Shown piece after piece: positions 28,350 through 36,316 of a stretch of DNA of 40,139 nucleotides; position 1 is the first letter of the stretch; the number at the start of each line of letters is the position of its first letter. Made by a program: the position numbers and the translations under genes. Origin of the DNA: CAZGLK01 sp964526375 (GTDB lineage: Bacteria > Patescibacteriota > Minisyncoccia > JACQLN01). The notes beneath the pieces were generated by a model that did no database searches, had not been told where the DNA came from, and was given only the letters and a program-made list of their open reading frames with translations. Where the stretch lies: positions 1 to 40,139 of the forward strand of contig CAZGLK010000003.1 of the NCBI GenBank assembly GCA_964526375.1, read 5' to 3'.

Positions 28350-30176
28350 ATGAACAAATCAAATCTGCTGGCAGGCTTGATAATAACGGTCGCCGTTGCT
28401 TTGGCCATCTTTTCGGTTAGAAACGATGCCATAACCACCGACGAATCTCCGCACATCCCGGCAGGCTATTCCTATTTAACTCAAAAAGACATGCGCCTGA
28501 ATCCCGAACACCCGCCGCTGATTAAGGACCTGGCTGCGGTGCCGCTTTTATTTCAAAAGTTGAATTTTGACGCCGGCCGCCCCTCTTGGAAAGATAATGT
28601 TAACGACCAGTGGTCGTTCGGCCCGCACTTTTTGTACGAGATCGGCAACAACCCCGACTCAATCGCCTTCAGTGCTCGTCTGGCGGTGATGCTGATTTTT
28701 GTGCTACTGGGATTGATGGTTTATAAATGGGGCCGCGAGCGGCTGGGGCACGGGTCGGCACTTTTGGCTTTGGCGCTGACCGTTTTTTCGCCCAATATTC
28801 TGGCCCACGGACGCTATGTTACCACTGACGTGGGTGCGGCTTTGGCCTTTCTTTTAGCCATTTATTTTTTTGTTAAATTTTTAACCGGGCCCTCCAAAAA
28901 ACATTTGCTTTTTGCCGGTTTGGCATTTGGGCTAGCCCAGCTTTTTAAGTTTTCTCTCTTTTTGCTAATTCCCTTCTTTGCCTTACTACTGGTAATTTTT
29001 TACTTAACCAAAACGGAACAGGACTGGAATGAGACTGTGGCTAAAGAAAGATTTAGCCGATTTGGCGCAAGACTCTTTAAATATTTTAGAGCTTTGGCCG
29101 TTATTGCTGTCATTGGCTATTTAGTGGTTTGGCCGGTGTATCAATTTCATGTTTGGAACTATCCGCCCGAACGACAGAAAGCCGACACCGAATTTATTTT
29201 GCGTTCTTTCCCTGTTAGATCTCTGGCCAATCTGGATGTTTGGATGGCTGATAAACCCCTATTGCGACCCTATGCCCAGTATCTGTTGGGCCTGATGATG
29301 GTGAGCCAGCGAGCCGGCGGGGGCAATACCACTTATTTTATGGGCGAGGTTTCCAGCACGGCTTGGCCAACATATTTCCCGACTGTTTATATTTTAAAAG
29401 AACCACTGCCTGTGCTTCTAGCCGGATTCTTACTGCTTCTGCTAGCCATTATTAAAACGATCAAGAAAGGTTTCTATTTCCAGCGATCGCTGGAAATAGA
29501 AACCTTTTCAACGATGGGCCGAGTGAGTCGGATCAGTCAGTGGATACAAACCAATTTTACCGAGTTTTCCTGGCTGGCTTTTATTGTCTTTTATTGGTTA
29601 AGCAGTATCTCGGGCAACTTAAACATTGGCCTGCGGCATGTTCTGCCGACTTTTCCATTTATATATTTGACCATCGCCTGGCAAACCAAAAAATGGTTCC
29701 AAACAAAGAGCTGGTTTTTTGGGCAGCCGTTTAAGATTTTAGTTGTTGGGATATTGATGATTTGGTATCTGGCGGAATCTTTTCTGACCTTTCCTCATTA
29801 CCTGTCGTATTTTAACGAACTGGCCGGCGGGCCGGCCAATGGCTACAAGTATGTGGCCGATTCCAATTTAGACTGGGGGCAAGATCTAAAACGACTGCGG
29901 GATTTTGTGGAGAAGAATGGCATTGAAAAAATTAAAGTAGACTATTTTGGCGGCGGCAGTCCGCGCTATTATCTTAGTGATAGATATGAACAACTGGATG
30001 CCAATAATGCCGACCAGCGCCACGGCTGGCTAGCCATATCGGCCACCCTGCTCCAAGGCGGCCGCGCCAAAGCCGTCAAAGGTTACGATCGCGACACCAC
30101 CTACTACCGCTGGCTTGACAACTACCAGCCAGTTGCTAAGATAGGGTATTCTATATTTGTGTACAAAATTGACTAA
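28350..30176 (+). CDS. PMT/ArnT-like GT-C glycosyltransferase, second copy
   Basis: 608 aa, about 10-12 membrane helices. The first outer loop has ITTDESPHIPAGYSYL with D31-E32 as the likely catalytic acidic pair, then MRLNPEHPPLIKDLAA, both hallmarks of GT39/PMT_2 proteins. Late in the protein, GYKYVADSNLDWGQDLKRLRDFVEKNG is also a common C-terminal pattern of this group. It probably adds a sugar to protein or glycan outside the membrane. No Shine-Dalgarno. A perfect 42-bp CGATCG-type palindrome lies inside at 29466-29507 and encodes GFYFQRSLEIETF in a loop. Confidence 0.83.
   Translation: MNKSNLLAGLIITVAVALAIFSVRNDAITTDESPHIPAGYSYLTQKDMRLNPEHPPLIKDLAAVPLLFQKLNFDAGRPSWKDNVNDQWSFGPHFLYEIGNNPDSIAFSARLAVMLIFVLLGLMVYKWGRERLGHGSALLALALTVFSPNILAHGRYVTTDVGAALAFLLAIYFFVKFLTGPSKKHLLFAGLAFGLAQLFKFSLFLLIPFFALLLVIFYLTKTEQDWNETVAKERFSRFGARLFKYFRALAVIAVIGYLVVWPVYQFHVWNYPPERQKADTEFILRSFPVRSLANLDVWMADKPLLRPYAQYLLGLMMVSQRAGGGNTTYFMGEVSSTAWPTYFPTVYILKEPLPVLLAGFLLLLLAIIKTIKKGFYFQRSLEIETFSTMGRVSRISQWIQTNFTEFSWLAFIVFYWLSSISGNLNIGLRHVLPTFPFIYLTIAWQTKKWFQTKSWFFGQPFKILVVGILMIWYLAESFLTFPHYLSYFNELAGGPANGYKYVADSNLDWGQDLKRLRDFVEKNGIEKIKVDYFGGGSPRYYLSDRYEQLDANNADQRHGWLAISATLLQGGRAKAVKGYDRDTTYYRWLDNYQPVAKIGYSIFVYKID
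29466..29507. repeat. Perfect 42-bp CGATCG-type palindrome inside the GT-C gene
   Basis: AAAGGTTTCTATTTCCA and its exact complement flank GCGATCGC (29483-29490). The same arms occur, interrupted, at 26084-26140. Confidence 0.93.
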
Positions 30177-30209
30177 ATCAACAAGTTCTTTTGAGAGGAG
30201 GTGAGTGAT

Positions 30210-30512
30210 GTGCTCGCATTTGTTTTTACAGTGTTTTCTTTGCTCTTTGTTTTTTTGATGTTGTGTAAAATAAGGACGGATGTCATAAAGGGCAAAAGAG
30301 CTTTGGCGGCGACAGAAAGATGGTGTGACGCGTCAGCGGCACTAACAAAGGCACTCCTTTCCGATAACTTCGATTGCAATGAGGAACTTCTGGCGCGCTA
30401 TCTAGAAGCGGCCAGAAAATTTTACGAGACTCATCCGTACCTGACGCATGGGTTTAAAGATGATCCTGTGGTCAAGTTCTGCCAAAAATTCGAGGTGGAG
30501 ATAGACAAGTAA
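30210..30512 (+). CDS. Orphan membrane-anchored protein, 100 aa
   Basis: Not recognised. GTG 30210 is chosen because GAGGAGG ends about eight bases before it; the in-frame GTG at 30201 overlaps the ribosome site. One N-terminal membrane helix (LAFVFTVFSLLFVFLMLC) is followed by about 75 helical, charged residues. Monocistronic, with a perfect terminator at 30526-30564. One of the Shine-Dalgarno-bearing orphans. Confidence 0.65.
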   Translation: MLAFVFTVFSLLFVFLMLCKIRTDVIKGKRALAATERWCDASAALTKALLSDNFDCNEELLARYLEAARKFYETHPYLTHGFKDDPVVKFCQKFEVEIDK

Positions 30513-30525
30513 CGCTCCACCGATC

Positions 30526-30564
30526 AAAATCCAAAAGCGACCAGTAAGGTCGCTTTTGGATTTT
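30526..30564 (+). terminator. Intrinsic terminator of the 100-aa orphan
   Basis: AAAATCCAAAAGCGACC pairs perfectly with 30548-30564 around AGTAA, ending in TTTT. The A-rich foot makes it possibly bidirectional. Confidence 0.9.
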
Positions 30565-30592
30565 AACACCTGCCGGAGATTTTGTCTTGGGG

Positions 30593-30637
30593 CAATCCTA
30601 TCATTAAGCCACGATCGTTTGTTAATGATATGATTTG
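30593..30637. repeat. CGATCG-centred palindrome, first of a pair
   Basis: AATCCTATCATTA (30594-30606) and TAATGATATGATT (30623-30635) are exactly symmetric about ACGATCGT (30611-30618). Confidence 0.9.
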
Positions 30638-30663
30638 CTTGTTTCGAATCCAACCCTACATTT

Positions 30664-30704
30664 CCTATCATTATCATACGATCGTATACTAATGACATGA
30701 TTTG
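30664..30704. repeat. CGATCG-centred palindrome, second of a pair
   Basis: TATCATTA (30666-30673) and TAATGACA (30690-30697) are symmetric about ACGATCGT (30678-30685). The pair with 30593-30637 is the inverse of the 28201-28312 pair. Confidence 0.88.
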
Positions 30705-30800
30705 CAATCTTATCCGAATCGCGCCAAACCCGATGAGTGTTCTAATTCTTAATTCATAATTCATTATTCACAATTTAGCAAACAGCCGACGAGTCCACTT

Positions 30801-31415
30801 TCACTTGAGCTTGTAGTAAACTTTATTGGGTATCCGCAGGTCTATGTATTCCAGGCGAGCCAAGTTTACCGGGCCAATTTGTTCCAGGGTCTTTTTTAGA
30901 GTTTCTAGGGTTTTATGGGCATTCTCGACGATGGAGAAGCGCAGTATCCAATCGGTAGTGGTTATAAAATCAAAATCCTGCAATTTGGGATCAGCTGTCT
31001 CGGCTTTAGCTACATTTATACCCAAGCTCTCACGCAGGCCATTTTTTAAAAACAGAATCTCGCCCAAAGTTTGCGGTGGCAAAAGCTGACTGCCGACTTT
31101 TAATTCACGGCTGGTTTTGTCGGCTAAGCTCAATACCAAACTGCCCGAAAGATCGGCTCCTTGGTAGAAAGCTTGGCCGGATTGATTTAACCAAAAACAA
31201 TCGCTGTTGCGGCAGATGGTCGCCGTTAGATCTTTTTGGTCGGCTGCTGCTGTTGTTGATTGGTTATGCCTTTTTCTCCACTGTCCAGCCAACGACCACG
31301 TCCCGATCGCCACTGCAAAAACAATCACTGACACGGCGAAAACAAAAAAGAAATACCTCCATCTTTTTTTTAACAAAGGACCTTCTTTTTTAATGCGGCG
31401 CAGTTTTTCAGCCAT
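30801..31415 (-). CDS. Membrane-anchored protein of unknown function, 204 aa
   Basis: Not recognised. A basic N-terminus (KLRRIKKEGPLLKKRW) is followed by one membrane helix (YFFFVFAVSVIVFAVAIGTW), leaving about 150 residues outside. These contain CRNSDCFWLNQSG, with two Cys that could form a disulfide, and a C-terminal GPVNLARLEYIDLRIPNKVYYKLK. That ending resembles the end of FtsQ/POTRA-like or DUF-type cell-division proteins (YIDLRIPNKVYYK), so an FtsQ-like role is possible but unproven. No Shine-Dalgarno. Downstream of serS in the same direction. Confidence 0.6.
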   Translation of the reverse strand: MAEKLRRIKKEGPLLKKRWRYFFFVFAVSVIVFAVAIGTWSLAGQWRKRHNQSTTAAADQKDLTATICRNSDCFWLNQSGQAFYQGADLSGSLVLSLADKTSRELKVGSQLLPPQTLGEILFLKNGLRESLGINVAKAETADPKLQDFDFITTTDWILRFSIVENAHKTLETLKKTLEQIGPVNLARLEYIDLRIPNKVYYKLK

Positions 31416-31447
31416 GCAATCGATAAAATAATCCTAAACTACTAATT

Positions 31448-31490
31448 TATCCTAATTCTCCGAATGAGTTCTATTGGGAGCATTAGGATA
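31448..31490. repeat. Inverted repeat TATCCTAAT...ATTAGGATA
   Basis: TATCCTAATTCTCC (31448-31461) pairs with GGGAGCATTAGGATA (31476-31490). Lies between serS and the 204-aa gene. CTAAT/CCTAA units also occur at 1438-1460. Confidence 0.7.
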
Positions 31491-31512
31491 CATTTGGATT
31501 TTTGGGATTATC

Positions 31513-32778
31513 TTATCTTGATATAACCTCAAACGGCAGATACTTCTGCAGGGCTTTAGGTATCATCACACTGCCGTCGGCGCGTTGGTAGTTTTCCAAT
31601 ATGGCAATAATGGCCCGGGAGGCGGCCAGAGCCGTGCCGTTTAGAGTGTGCGCAAAATCAGTCTCGCCGCCAGAGGTGCGGTATTTAATGTTAAGGTTGC
31701 GTGACTGGTAGTCGGTGGTGTTAGAGGTAGAAGTTATCTCTCCCCAATCACCCTGGAGTGAGCCCGTCGAATCTCCTCGGCCGGGCAACCAGGCCTCAAG
31801 ATCGTATTTTTTGGCCGCCTGCGCGCCCAAATCTCCAGCTGGAATTTCTATTACCCGATAGGCAATGCCCAAGCCCTTAAATATCTTTTCTTCAAGTTTT
31901 AGCAACTCCTCGTGCGTCGCGCGTGACTCTTCCGGCTTGGTATAGCAAAACATCTCCACCTTGGTAAATTGATGCACCCGATACAAACCCTTGGAATATT
32001 TGCCATAAGCTCCGGCCTCGCGTCTAAAACAGTGCGACAGGCCAACATATTTTAGCGGCAGTATTTTCTCGTCCAAAATTTCATCGGCATGATAGCCGGC
32101 CAAGGTTACCTCGGCCGTAGCCACCAAGCCCAAATCTTCGTCTTTAACTTCGTATATTTGAGCTTCTTCGCCCCGGGGCATATAGCCCGTGCCCAAATAA
32201 AAGCGCGATTTAGCCAAATCGGGCGTAAAGAGCAATTTGAAACCCTCGGCGGCCAAAAGATTAAGAGTGTAATTTATTAAAGCCAATTCCAGCCAAGCCC
32301 CTTCATTCTTTAGATAGTAGAACTGACTGCCGGCTACCTTGGCCCCGGCCGCAAAATCCAAAATATCCAACCTCTCACCCAATTCCAGATGATCTTTGGG
32401 TTCAAAATCAAATTTGGGTTTCTCCCCTACTACCCGCAGTTCCTTGGGCTGGATACCTTCGGGCACTTCGTCAAAAGCCGGATTGGGAATCAAACCAAAA
32501 CTTTCGTTGAATTGCGCTTCAACTATTTTTAGTTCTTTTTCTTTAACTTTAATTTTCTCGCGCAAACTACTGCCCTTTTCTTTGTCGGCCTCCGAAACAT
32601 CTTTGCCCTTAGCCGCTATTTCGTTGGACTGGCGGCGCGTTTCGTCTATTTCCTGAACCAGCAATCGTTTTCTGGCATCCAGCTCCAGTATTCCATCAAT
32701 ATTAACTTTATAGCCCTTGCGCTCGGCCGCTTTCTTAAAATGATTGGGATTGTCGCGAAGCAATTTAATATCAATCAT
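31513..32778 (-). CDS. serS: Seryl-tRNA synthetase
   Basis: Charges tRNA-Ser; class II enzyme, dimer, cytoplasmic. 421 aa, normal. The N-terminal coiled-coil arm (about residues 25-110, rich in Lys/Glu) binds the tRNA long variable arm. The motif 2 region CFRREAGAYGKYSKGLYRVHQFTKVEMF and motif 3 NGTALAASRAIIAILENYQ are intact, with TSNTTDYQSRNLNIKYR between. ATG 32778 without a Shine-Dalgarno. It follows lysS in the same direction after 90 bases holding a CGAATA-type inverted repeat. Confidence 0.97.
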   Translation of the reverse strand: MIDIKLLRDNPNHFKKAAERKGYKVNIDGILELDARKRLLVQEIDETRRQSNEIAAKGKDVSEADKEKGSSLREKIKVKEKELKIVEAQFNESFGLIPNPAFDEVPEGIQPKELRVVGEKPKFDFEPKDHLELGERLDILDFAAGAKVAGSQFYYLKNEGAWLELALINYTLNLLAAEGFKLLFTPDLAKSRFYLGTGYMPRGEEAQIYEVKDEDLGLVATAEVTLAGYHADEILDEKILPLKYVGLSHCFRREAGAYGKYSKGLYRVHQFTKVEMFCYTKPEESRATHEELLKLEEKIFKGLGIAYRVIEIPAGDLGAQAAKKYDLEAWLPGRGDSTGSLQGDWGEITSTSNTTDYQSRNLNIKYRTSGGETDFAHTLNGTALAASRAIIAILENYQRADGSVMIPKALQKYLPFEVISR

Positions 32779-32783
32779 AGCTT

Positions 32784-32873
32784 ATCAACGAATAGCGAAT
32801 TTCCTGCGAATAAACGAATAAGCGAATCCGTGTATTCGAAAATTCGAAACAGATTCGTTATTCGTTGATTTAA
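32784..32873. repeat. CGAATA inverted repeat between lysS and serS
   Basis: ATCAACGAATAGCGAAT at the left matches the complement of ATTCGTTATTCGTTGAT at the right, with further GCGAATAAACGAATAAGCGA units inside. It fills the spacer and touches the lysS stop. Confidence 0.8.
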
Positions 32874-34219
32874 TCTTTCGGTCTCATGAAAGGAAATAAT
32901 ATCACATCCCTTATATTATCCTGTCCGCCCACTAATGCGGCCAAGCGATCCAAGCCAACCCCCAACCCGGCTGCCGGCGGCATGCCGTATTCCAGAGCCT
33001 CCAAAAAACCCTCATCCAGCCGCGAAACCTCTTTGTTACCGCCACGATATTGCTCTTCCTGCCGTTCCATCTGCTCGCGCTGAACCAGCGGGTCATTCAT
33101 TTCCGAAAAACCCTTGGCCACCTCGGCGCCTTTTACGATCAGCTGAAAACTTTCGGTCAGTTTGGGATTATCTGGCTTGAGCTTAGCCAAAGGCATAATT
33201 CTTTCGGGGTAGTGCACCAAAAACAGCGGGCCTTCTATTTTGGCTCTGACCTCCTTTTTATAATAGTTATCCAGCTCGTTAGAATCCAGTTCCGTGTAAT
33301 CCCGCCCGGTCATCTGCTTAAACACCTTGGAAAACTCTTTAACTGGCCATCGGCCGCCGACCCATTTTTTAAGAAGTTTTTGGGTGAACTTCATTAGGCC
33401 TTTGTAGTCTTGATAGGCCCAATAAAGCTCCAGCATGGTAAATTCGGGATTATGATGTGGGCTAATGCCCTCGTTTCTAAAACAACGGCCAATTTCAAAA
33501 ATCTTTTCAAGGCCGCCCACCAGCAAGCGCTTTAAGTAAAGCTCCGGAGCCACGCGCAAGTATAAATCAACATCCAAAGCATTAAGATGAGTTTGGAAAG
33601 GTTGGGCCATGGCCCCGCCGGCTAAGGGCTGAAGGATGTTGGTTTCTACCTCGTTGAATCCGTTTTTGGTTAAGAATTTTCTTAGGTCGGCCAGCAAACG
33701 GGAGCGGCTGCGAAAAACTTCTTTAACGCCCTTATTAAGAATTAAATCCAAGTAACGATGGCGCAGCCGTTCTTCTGTGTCTTTTAAGCCATACCACTCT
33801 TCGGGCAAAGGGCGCAGAGTTTTAACAATAATTCTAAAGCTGTCGCACTCCAGTGTTTTTTCGTCTTTTTTGGTTTTGAACAACCGGCCCGAAACTTCCA
33901 CAAAATCTCCCAGATCGGTATTTTCTTGAAAGAGTTTGTAAGCCTCCTGGCCTAAACGATCTTCCTGCAGAAAGATCTGAACTTGCCCACTTTCGTCTTC
34001 AATATCCAAAAAGGCCGAGCCGCCGTGGGAGCGAATGGCCCGAACGCGCCCGCACAAAAATAGGGGCTCAACGGCGCTGGCCAGAGTATCAAAAAAACCG
34101 TGGATCTCGGCCGCCGAGTGAGTTTTCTTAACTTGAGCTGGGTAAGGATCACTGCCGCTCTTTCTTAACTCCTCGAGCTTAGAAATCCTCACTCTCCGTA
34201 TTTCTTCTAAAGAAGCCAT
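32870..34219 (-). CDS. lysS: Lysyl-tRNA synthetase, class II
   Basis: Charges tRNA-Lys. 449 aa, slightly short (E. coli 505). The N-terminal OB fold has GRVRAIRSHGGSAFLDIEDESGQVQIF, followed by the class II core with RSRLLADLRKFLTKNGFNEVET, motif 2 RNEGISPHHNPEFTMLELYWAY and motif 3 GLGVGLDRLAAL. Close to the start of a minus-strand housekeeping run. The ATG at 34219 has no Shine-Dalgarno. A TATAAT lies about 35 bases upstream (34260-34255, minus strand) without a clear -35. Confidence 0.96.
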   Translation of the reverse strand: MASLEEIRRVRISKLEELRKSGSDPYPAQVKKTHSAAEIHGFFDTLASAVEPLFLCGRVRAIRSHGGSAFLDIEDESGQVQIFLQEDRLGQEAYKLFQENTDLGDFVEVSGRLFKTKKDEKTLECDSFRIIVKTLRPLPEEWYGLKDTEERLRHRYLDLILNKGVKEVFRSRSRLLADLRKFLTKNGFNEVETNILQPLAGGAMAQPFQTHLNALDVDLYLRVAPELYLKRLLVGGLEKIFEIGRCFRNEGISPHHNPEFTMLELYWAYQDYKGLMKFTQKLLKKWVGGRWPVKEFSKVFKQMTGRDYTELDSNELDNYYKKEVRAKIEGPLFLVHYPERIMPLAKLKPDNPKLTESFQLIVKGAEVAKGFSEMNDPLVQREQMERQEEQYRGGNKEVSRLDEGFLEALEYGMPPAAGLGVGLDRLAALVGGQDNIRDVILFPFMRPKD

Positions 34220-34362
34220 ATAACCAATTCAAAATGCAAAAATCAAAAGTCAAAATTATAAATAAAAATTAAAAAATCTTAACCCTGATTGTCGCTGGCG
34301 CAAGATCAACATCCCAATCTTATTATTCTATTCCATTTCGCAACTTTGGTCAAAAAACAAAA

Positions 34363-34390
34363 GATCGCGATTGATTGTTTAATCGCGATC
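34363..34390 (-). terminator. Intrinsic terminator overlapping the end of the zinc-ribbon orphan
   Basis: GATCGCGATT pairs with AATCGCGATC around eight bases, followed on the minus strand by TTTTGTTTTTTG. One arm encodes the last residues (RDRD) and stop of the orphan gene. Confidence 0.88.
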
Positions 34391-34690
34391 TCGCAGATCA
34401 AGGCCGGGCCAAAGGCCCAAGCGTTTCATATTCTGCACATTACGTTCAGTGATGTGGAACCAAAACTTTGAGAAACACTTGGGACATTCTATTATAAGTT
34501 GCCCGACCACATAATCTTTGGTGCTCACGCGGCCGCGGGATAGATCGCTATCAAACCCAATTGCCCAGCCATTTTTCCAAGCGTCTGTGATCCAACATCC
34601 CCACCCACAATCAAGACATTCGTAGTCCATTGACTTAGGGATATCTTCCGTCAGAGAAACTCCCCAAGACCTCAATTCTTCTTTTTCCAT
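34379..34690 (-). CDS. Orphan protein with a probable zinc-ribbon, 103 aa
   Basis: Not recognised. CLDCGWGC (about residues 25-32) and CPKC (about 70-73) form two CxxC knuckles that could bind one zinc. The segment between them contains ITDAWKNGWAIGFDSDLSRG. Ends in a charged tail translated from the terminator stem. ATG 34690 is supported by AAGGAG about nine bases upstream. A symmetric palindrome with core ACGATCGT lies some 40-75 bases upstream and may be an operator. Monocistronic; one of the Shine-Dalgarno-bearing orphans. Confidence 0.65.
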   Translation of the reverse strand: MEKEELRSWGVSLTEDIPKSMDYECLDCGWGCWITDAWKNGWAIGFDSDLSRGRVSTKDYVVGQLIIECPKCFSKFWFHITERNVQNMKRLGLWPGLDLRDRD

Positions 34691-34725
34691 CTAAAGAACT
34701 CCTTTTCTGATGATTTAACAGGATT

Positions 34726-34763
34726 GTTAACAATTTTGAGACGATCGTCCAATAATTGTTAAC
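34726..34763. promoter_or_regulatory. CGATCG-centred palindrome in the promoter region of the zinc-ribbon orphan
   Basis: GTTAACAATT (34726-34735) and AATTGTTAAC (34754-34763) are exactly symmetric about ACGATCGT (34741-34748). A possible minus-strand promoter TTGGAC-N17-TAACAA overlaps it, so it may be an operator. The arms differ from the intergenic TATCATTA copies. Confidence 0.6.
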
Positions 34764-34792
34764 AACTCCCAAAGAACTCTTTCTCAATTTCT

Positions 34793-34866
34793 AATATCCA
34801 ATTTCTAACAAAAATGGCTTTGGAAATTAGTAATTGGAAATTGGAAATTACAGGCCTTTGGCCTGT
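34793..34866. repeat. GGAAATTAGTAATTGG-type spacer and hairpin after greA
   Basis: Tandem-like ATTGGAAATTGGAAATTA units followed by a short hairpin ACAGGCC-TTT-GGCCTGT (34850-34866) just past the greA stop. The hairpin lacks a good T run and is only a weak terminator. Confidence 0.65.
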
Positions 34867-34868
34867 CT

Positions 34869-35339
34869 CTATTTTATCCTCAAAATTTTATACTTAACCT
34901 TGCCGCGGGGGGTAAGAACTTCAACCTCCTCTCCGGGCAGGCGCGAAACAAAAGCGCGGCCCAAAGGTGATTCGTTGGAAATTTTATTCTGGGAAGGATC
35001 GGTGCCGTTGGAACCCACAATGATAAAAGTTGTCTTCTGGCCTTGAGCGTCCACCACCTCCACACTATCCCCCACTTCCACACTGATCTTTCCGCTCTTG
35101 TTGCCCTTGTCCTGCTCTATAATGACGGCGTTCTTGATAACTTCTTCCAATTCAAGAATGCGCCCCTCATTGAAAGACTGGGCCTCGCGGGCATCGTGGT
35201 ATTCAGCGTTTTCCGAAAGATCCCCCAGCGATTTGGCCTCTTCAATGCGGCGCGCAATTTCCTTTCGCTTGGGGCCTTTTAAGGCCTTAAGTTCTTCTTT
35301 TGATTTTTCCAGGTCTTGGCTAGATAGGTATCTACTCAC
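34869..35339 (-). CDS. greA: Transcription elongation factor GreA
   Basis: Rescues backtracked RNA polymerase by stimulating transcript cleavage. 156 aa, typical. The N-terminal coiled coil has the conserved tip GDLSENAEYHDAREAQ (the acidic D-x-x-E pair that reaches the active site). The C-terminal FKBP-like domain has VGDSVEVVDAQGQKTTFIIVGSNGTDPSQNKISNESPLGRAF. GTG start at 35339 next to palindromic repeat copy 3. A few more upstream residues are possible, since the first codons SRYLSSQ are unremarkable. Confidence 0.96.
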   Translation of the reverse strand: MSRYLSSQDLEKSKEELKALKGPKRKEIARRIEEAKSLGDLSENAEYHDAREAQSFNEGRILELEEVIKNAVIIEQDKGNKSGKISVEVGDSVEVVDAQGQKTTFIIVGSNGTDPSQNKISNESPLGRAFVSRLPGEEVEVLTPRGKVKYKILRIK

Positions 35340-35350
35340 ATCGATAGGGC

Positions 35351-35436
35351 CCTACTAATTACAAATCGGTACTAATATACTAATAAAAGATTTCCAGAAA
35401 GTATTGGTAGATTGGTAACTATTCGTAATTAGTAGG
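35351..35436. repeat. CCTACTAATTAC palindromic repeat, copy 3 (folD-greA spacer)
   Basis: Starts CCTACTAATTAC and ends GTAATTAGTAGG with long imperfect arms. As in the groES-groEL spacer it sits just before a start codon and covers the folD 3' end. Confidence 0.9.
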
Positions 35437-36267
35437 GAAATGAAACTTCTCAAAAAGTTTAACCACATTCTCAAACAGCATCGCCACCCCCACTGGCCCG
35501 ACACCGCCGGGCACGGGTGTAATCAAGGCGGCTTTTTGCTTAACGGTTTCAAAGTCTGCATCGCCGGCTATTTTTCCGTCAACCATTGAAAAACCGGCGT
35601 CCACAACCACACAGCCATCTTTAACCATTTCGGCCGTAATCAATTTTGGCTTTCCGGTAGCACTCACAATAATATCAGCTTTACGGGAAAACTCCAAGAT
35701 GGCCTCAAAACTGGTGTGTTCATCCACAATGCTTACTGCCGAGGCGCGTTTCAAAAACATGGGCGGCAAAAAGCGCCCCACCAGCCGCCCCCAGCCAAAA
35801 ACAGCAACATTCTTGCCGGCCAAATCAACTCCGGCCTTATCTAAAATTCTAAATACGGCCGCGGCTGTGGGCGGCTCCACCAAGGCGCGATCGTTAAAAA
35901 ACATACCCAGGCTCCGGTCCGACAGCAAGTCAGGATCTTTTTCCGGGGGGATGACGTTCAAAATGCTCGAATTAATGCGGCTAGGAATGGGCATCTGCAC
36001 GATCACGGCCGTGTTGAGCCGGGATTTAACTATCTTATTCAAATGCGCTCTCAACTCGGCCGCAGAAACATCCGCGGGATAATTAAAATGCTTAAAACCA
36101 CAGCCTAAAAAAACGGCCGCTTTTTCCTTCTGTTTAATAAAAGCCGACTGGCCCTCTAGGCCCAAACTAACCACCGCCAGCCTGGGTCGGCTTGACCAGT
36201 TAGAGATTTTTTCTTTGAGCGAATTTAGTATCTCATCAGCTAATTTTCTACCGTCAAAAATCATCAT
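35419..36267 (-). CDS. folD: Methylenetetrahydrofolate dehydrogenase/cyclohydrolase FolD
   Basis: Interconverts methylene-, methenyl- and formyl-tetrahydrofolate for one-carbon supply. 282 aa, normal. Landmarks: SAFIKQKEKAAVFLGC (the K of YxxxK-like catalytic K56 region), VQMPIPSRINSSILNVIPPEKDPDLLSDRSLGMFF, and the NAD(P)-binding GKNVAVFGWGRLVGRFLPPMF and INSATGKPK-like VSATGKPKLI. The usual GRSxIVGxP is here GWGRLVGRF, a modest deviation. Two ATG codons in tandem at 36267/36264. The stop lies inside the outer arm of palindromic repeat copy 3. Confidence 0.94.
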   Translation of the reverse strand: MMIFDGRKLADEILNSLKEKISNWSSRPRLAVVSLGLEGQSAFIKQKEKAAVFLGCGFKHFNYPADVSAAELRAHLNKIVKSRLNTAVIVQMPIPSRINSSILNVIPPEKDPDLLSDRSLGMFFNDRALVEPPTAAAVFRILDKAGVDLAGKNVAVFGWGRLVGRFLPPMFLKRASAVSIVDEHTSFEAILEFSRKADIIVSATGKPKLITAEMVKDGCVVVDAGFSMVDGKIAGDADFETVKQKAALITPVPGGVGPVGVAMLFENVVKLFEKFHFPTNYE

Positions 36268-36299
36268 GTTTAGAAATTAGTAATTAGAAATTAGAAATT

Positions 36300-36316
36300 G
36301 GGCGAGGTTACCTCGC
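36300..36316. repeat. Short palindrome GGCGAGGT-T-ACCTCGCC at the PBP2 stop
   Basis: Overlaps the end and stop codon of the PBP2 gene; the tail is AATTTCTAATTTC on the minus strand. Weak terminator at best. Confidence 0.6.
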
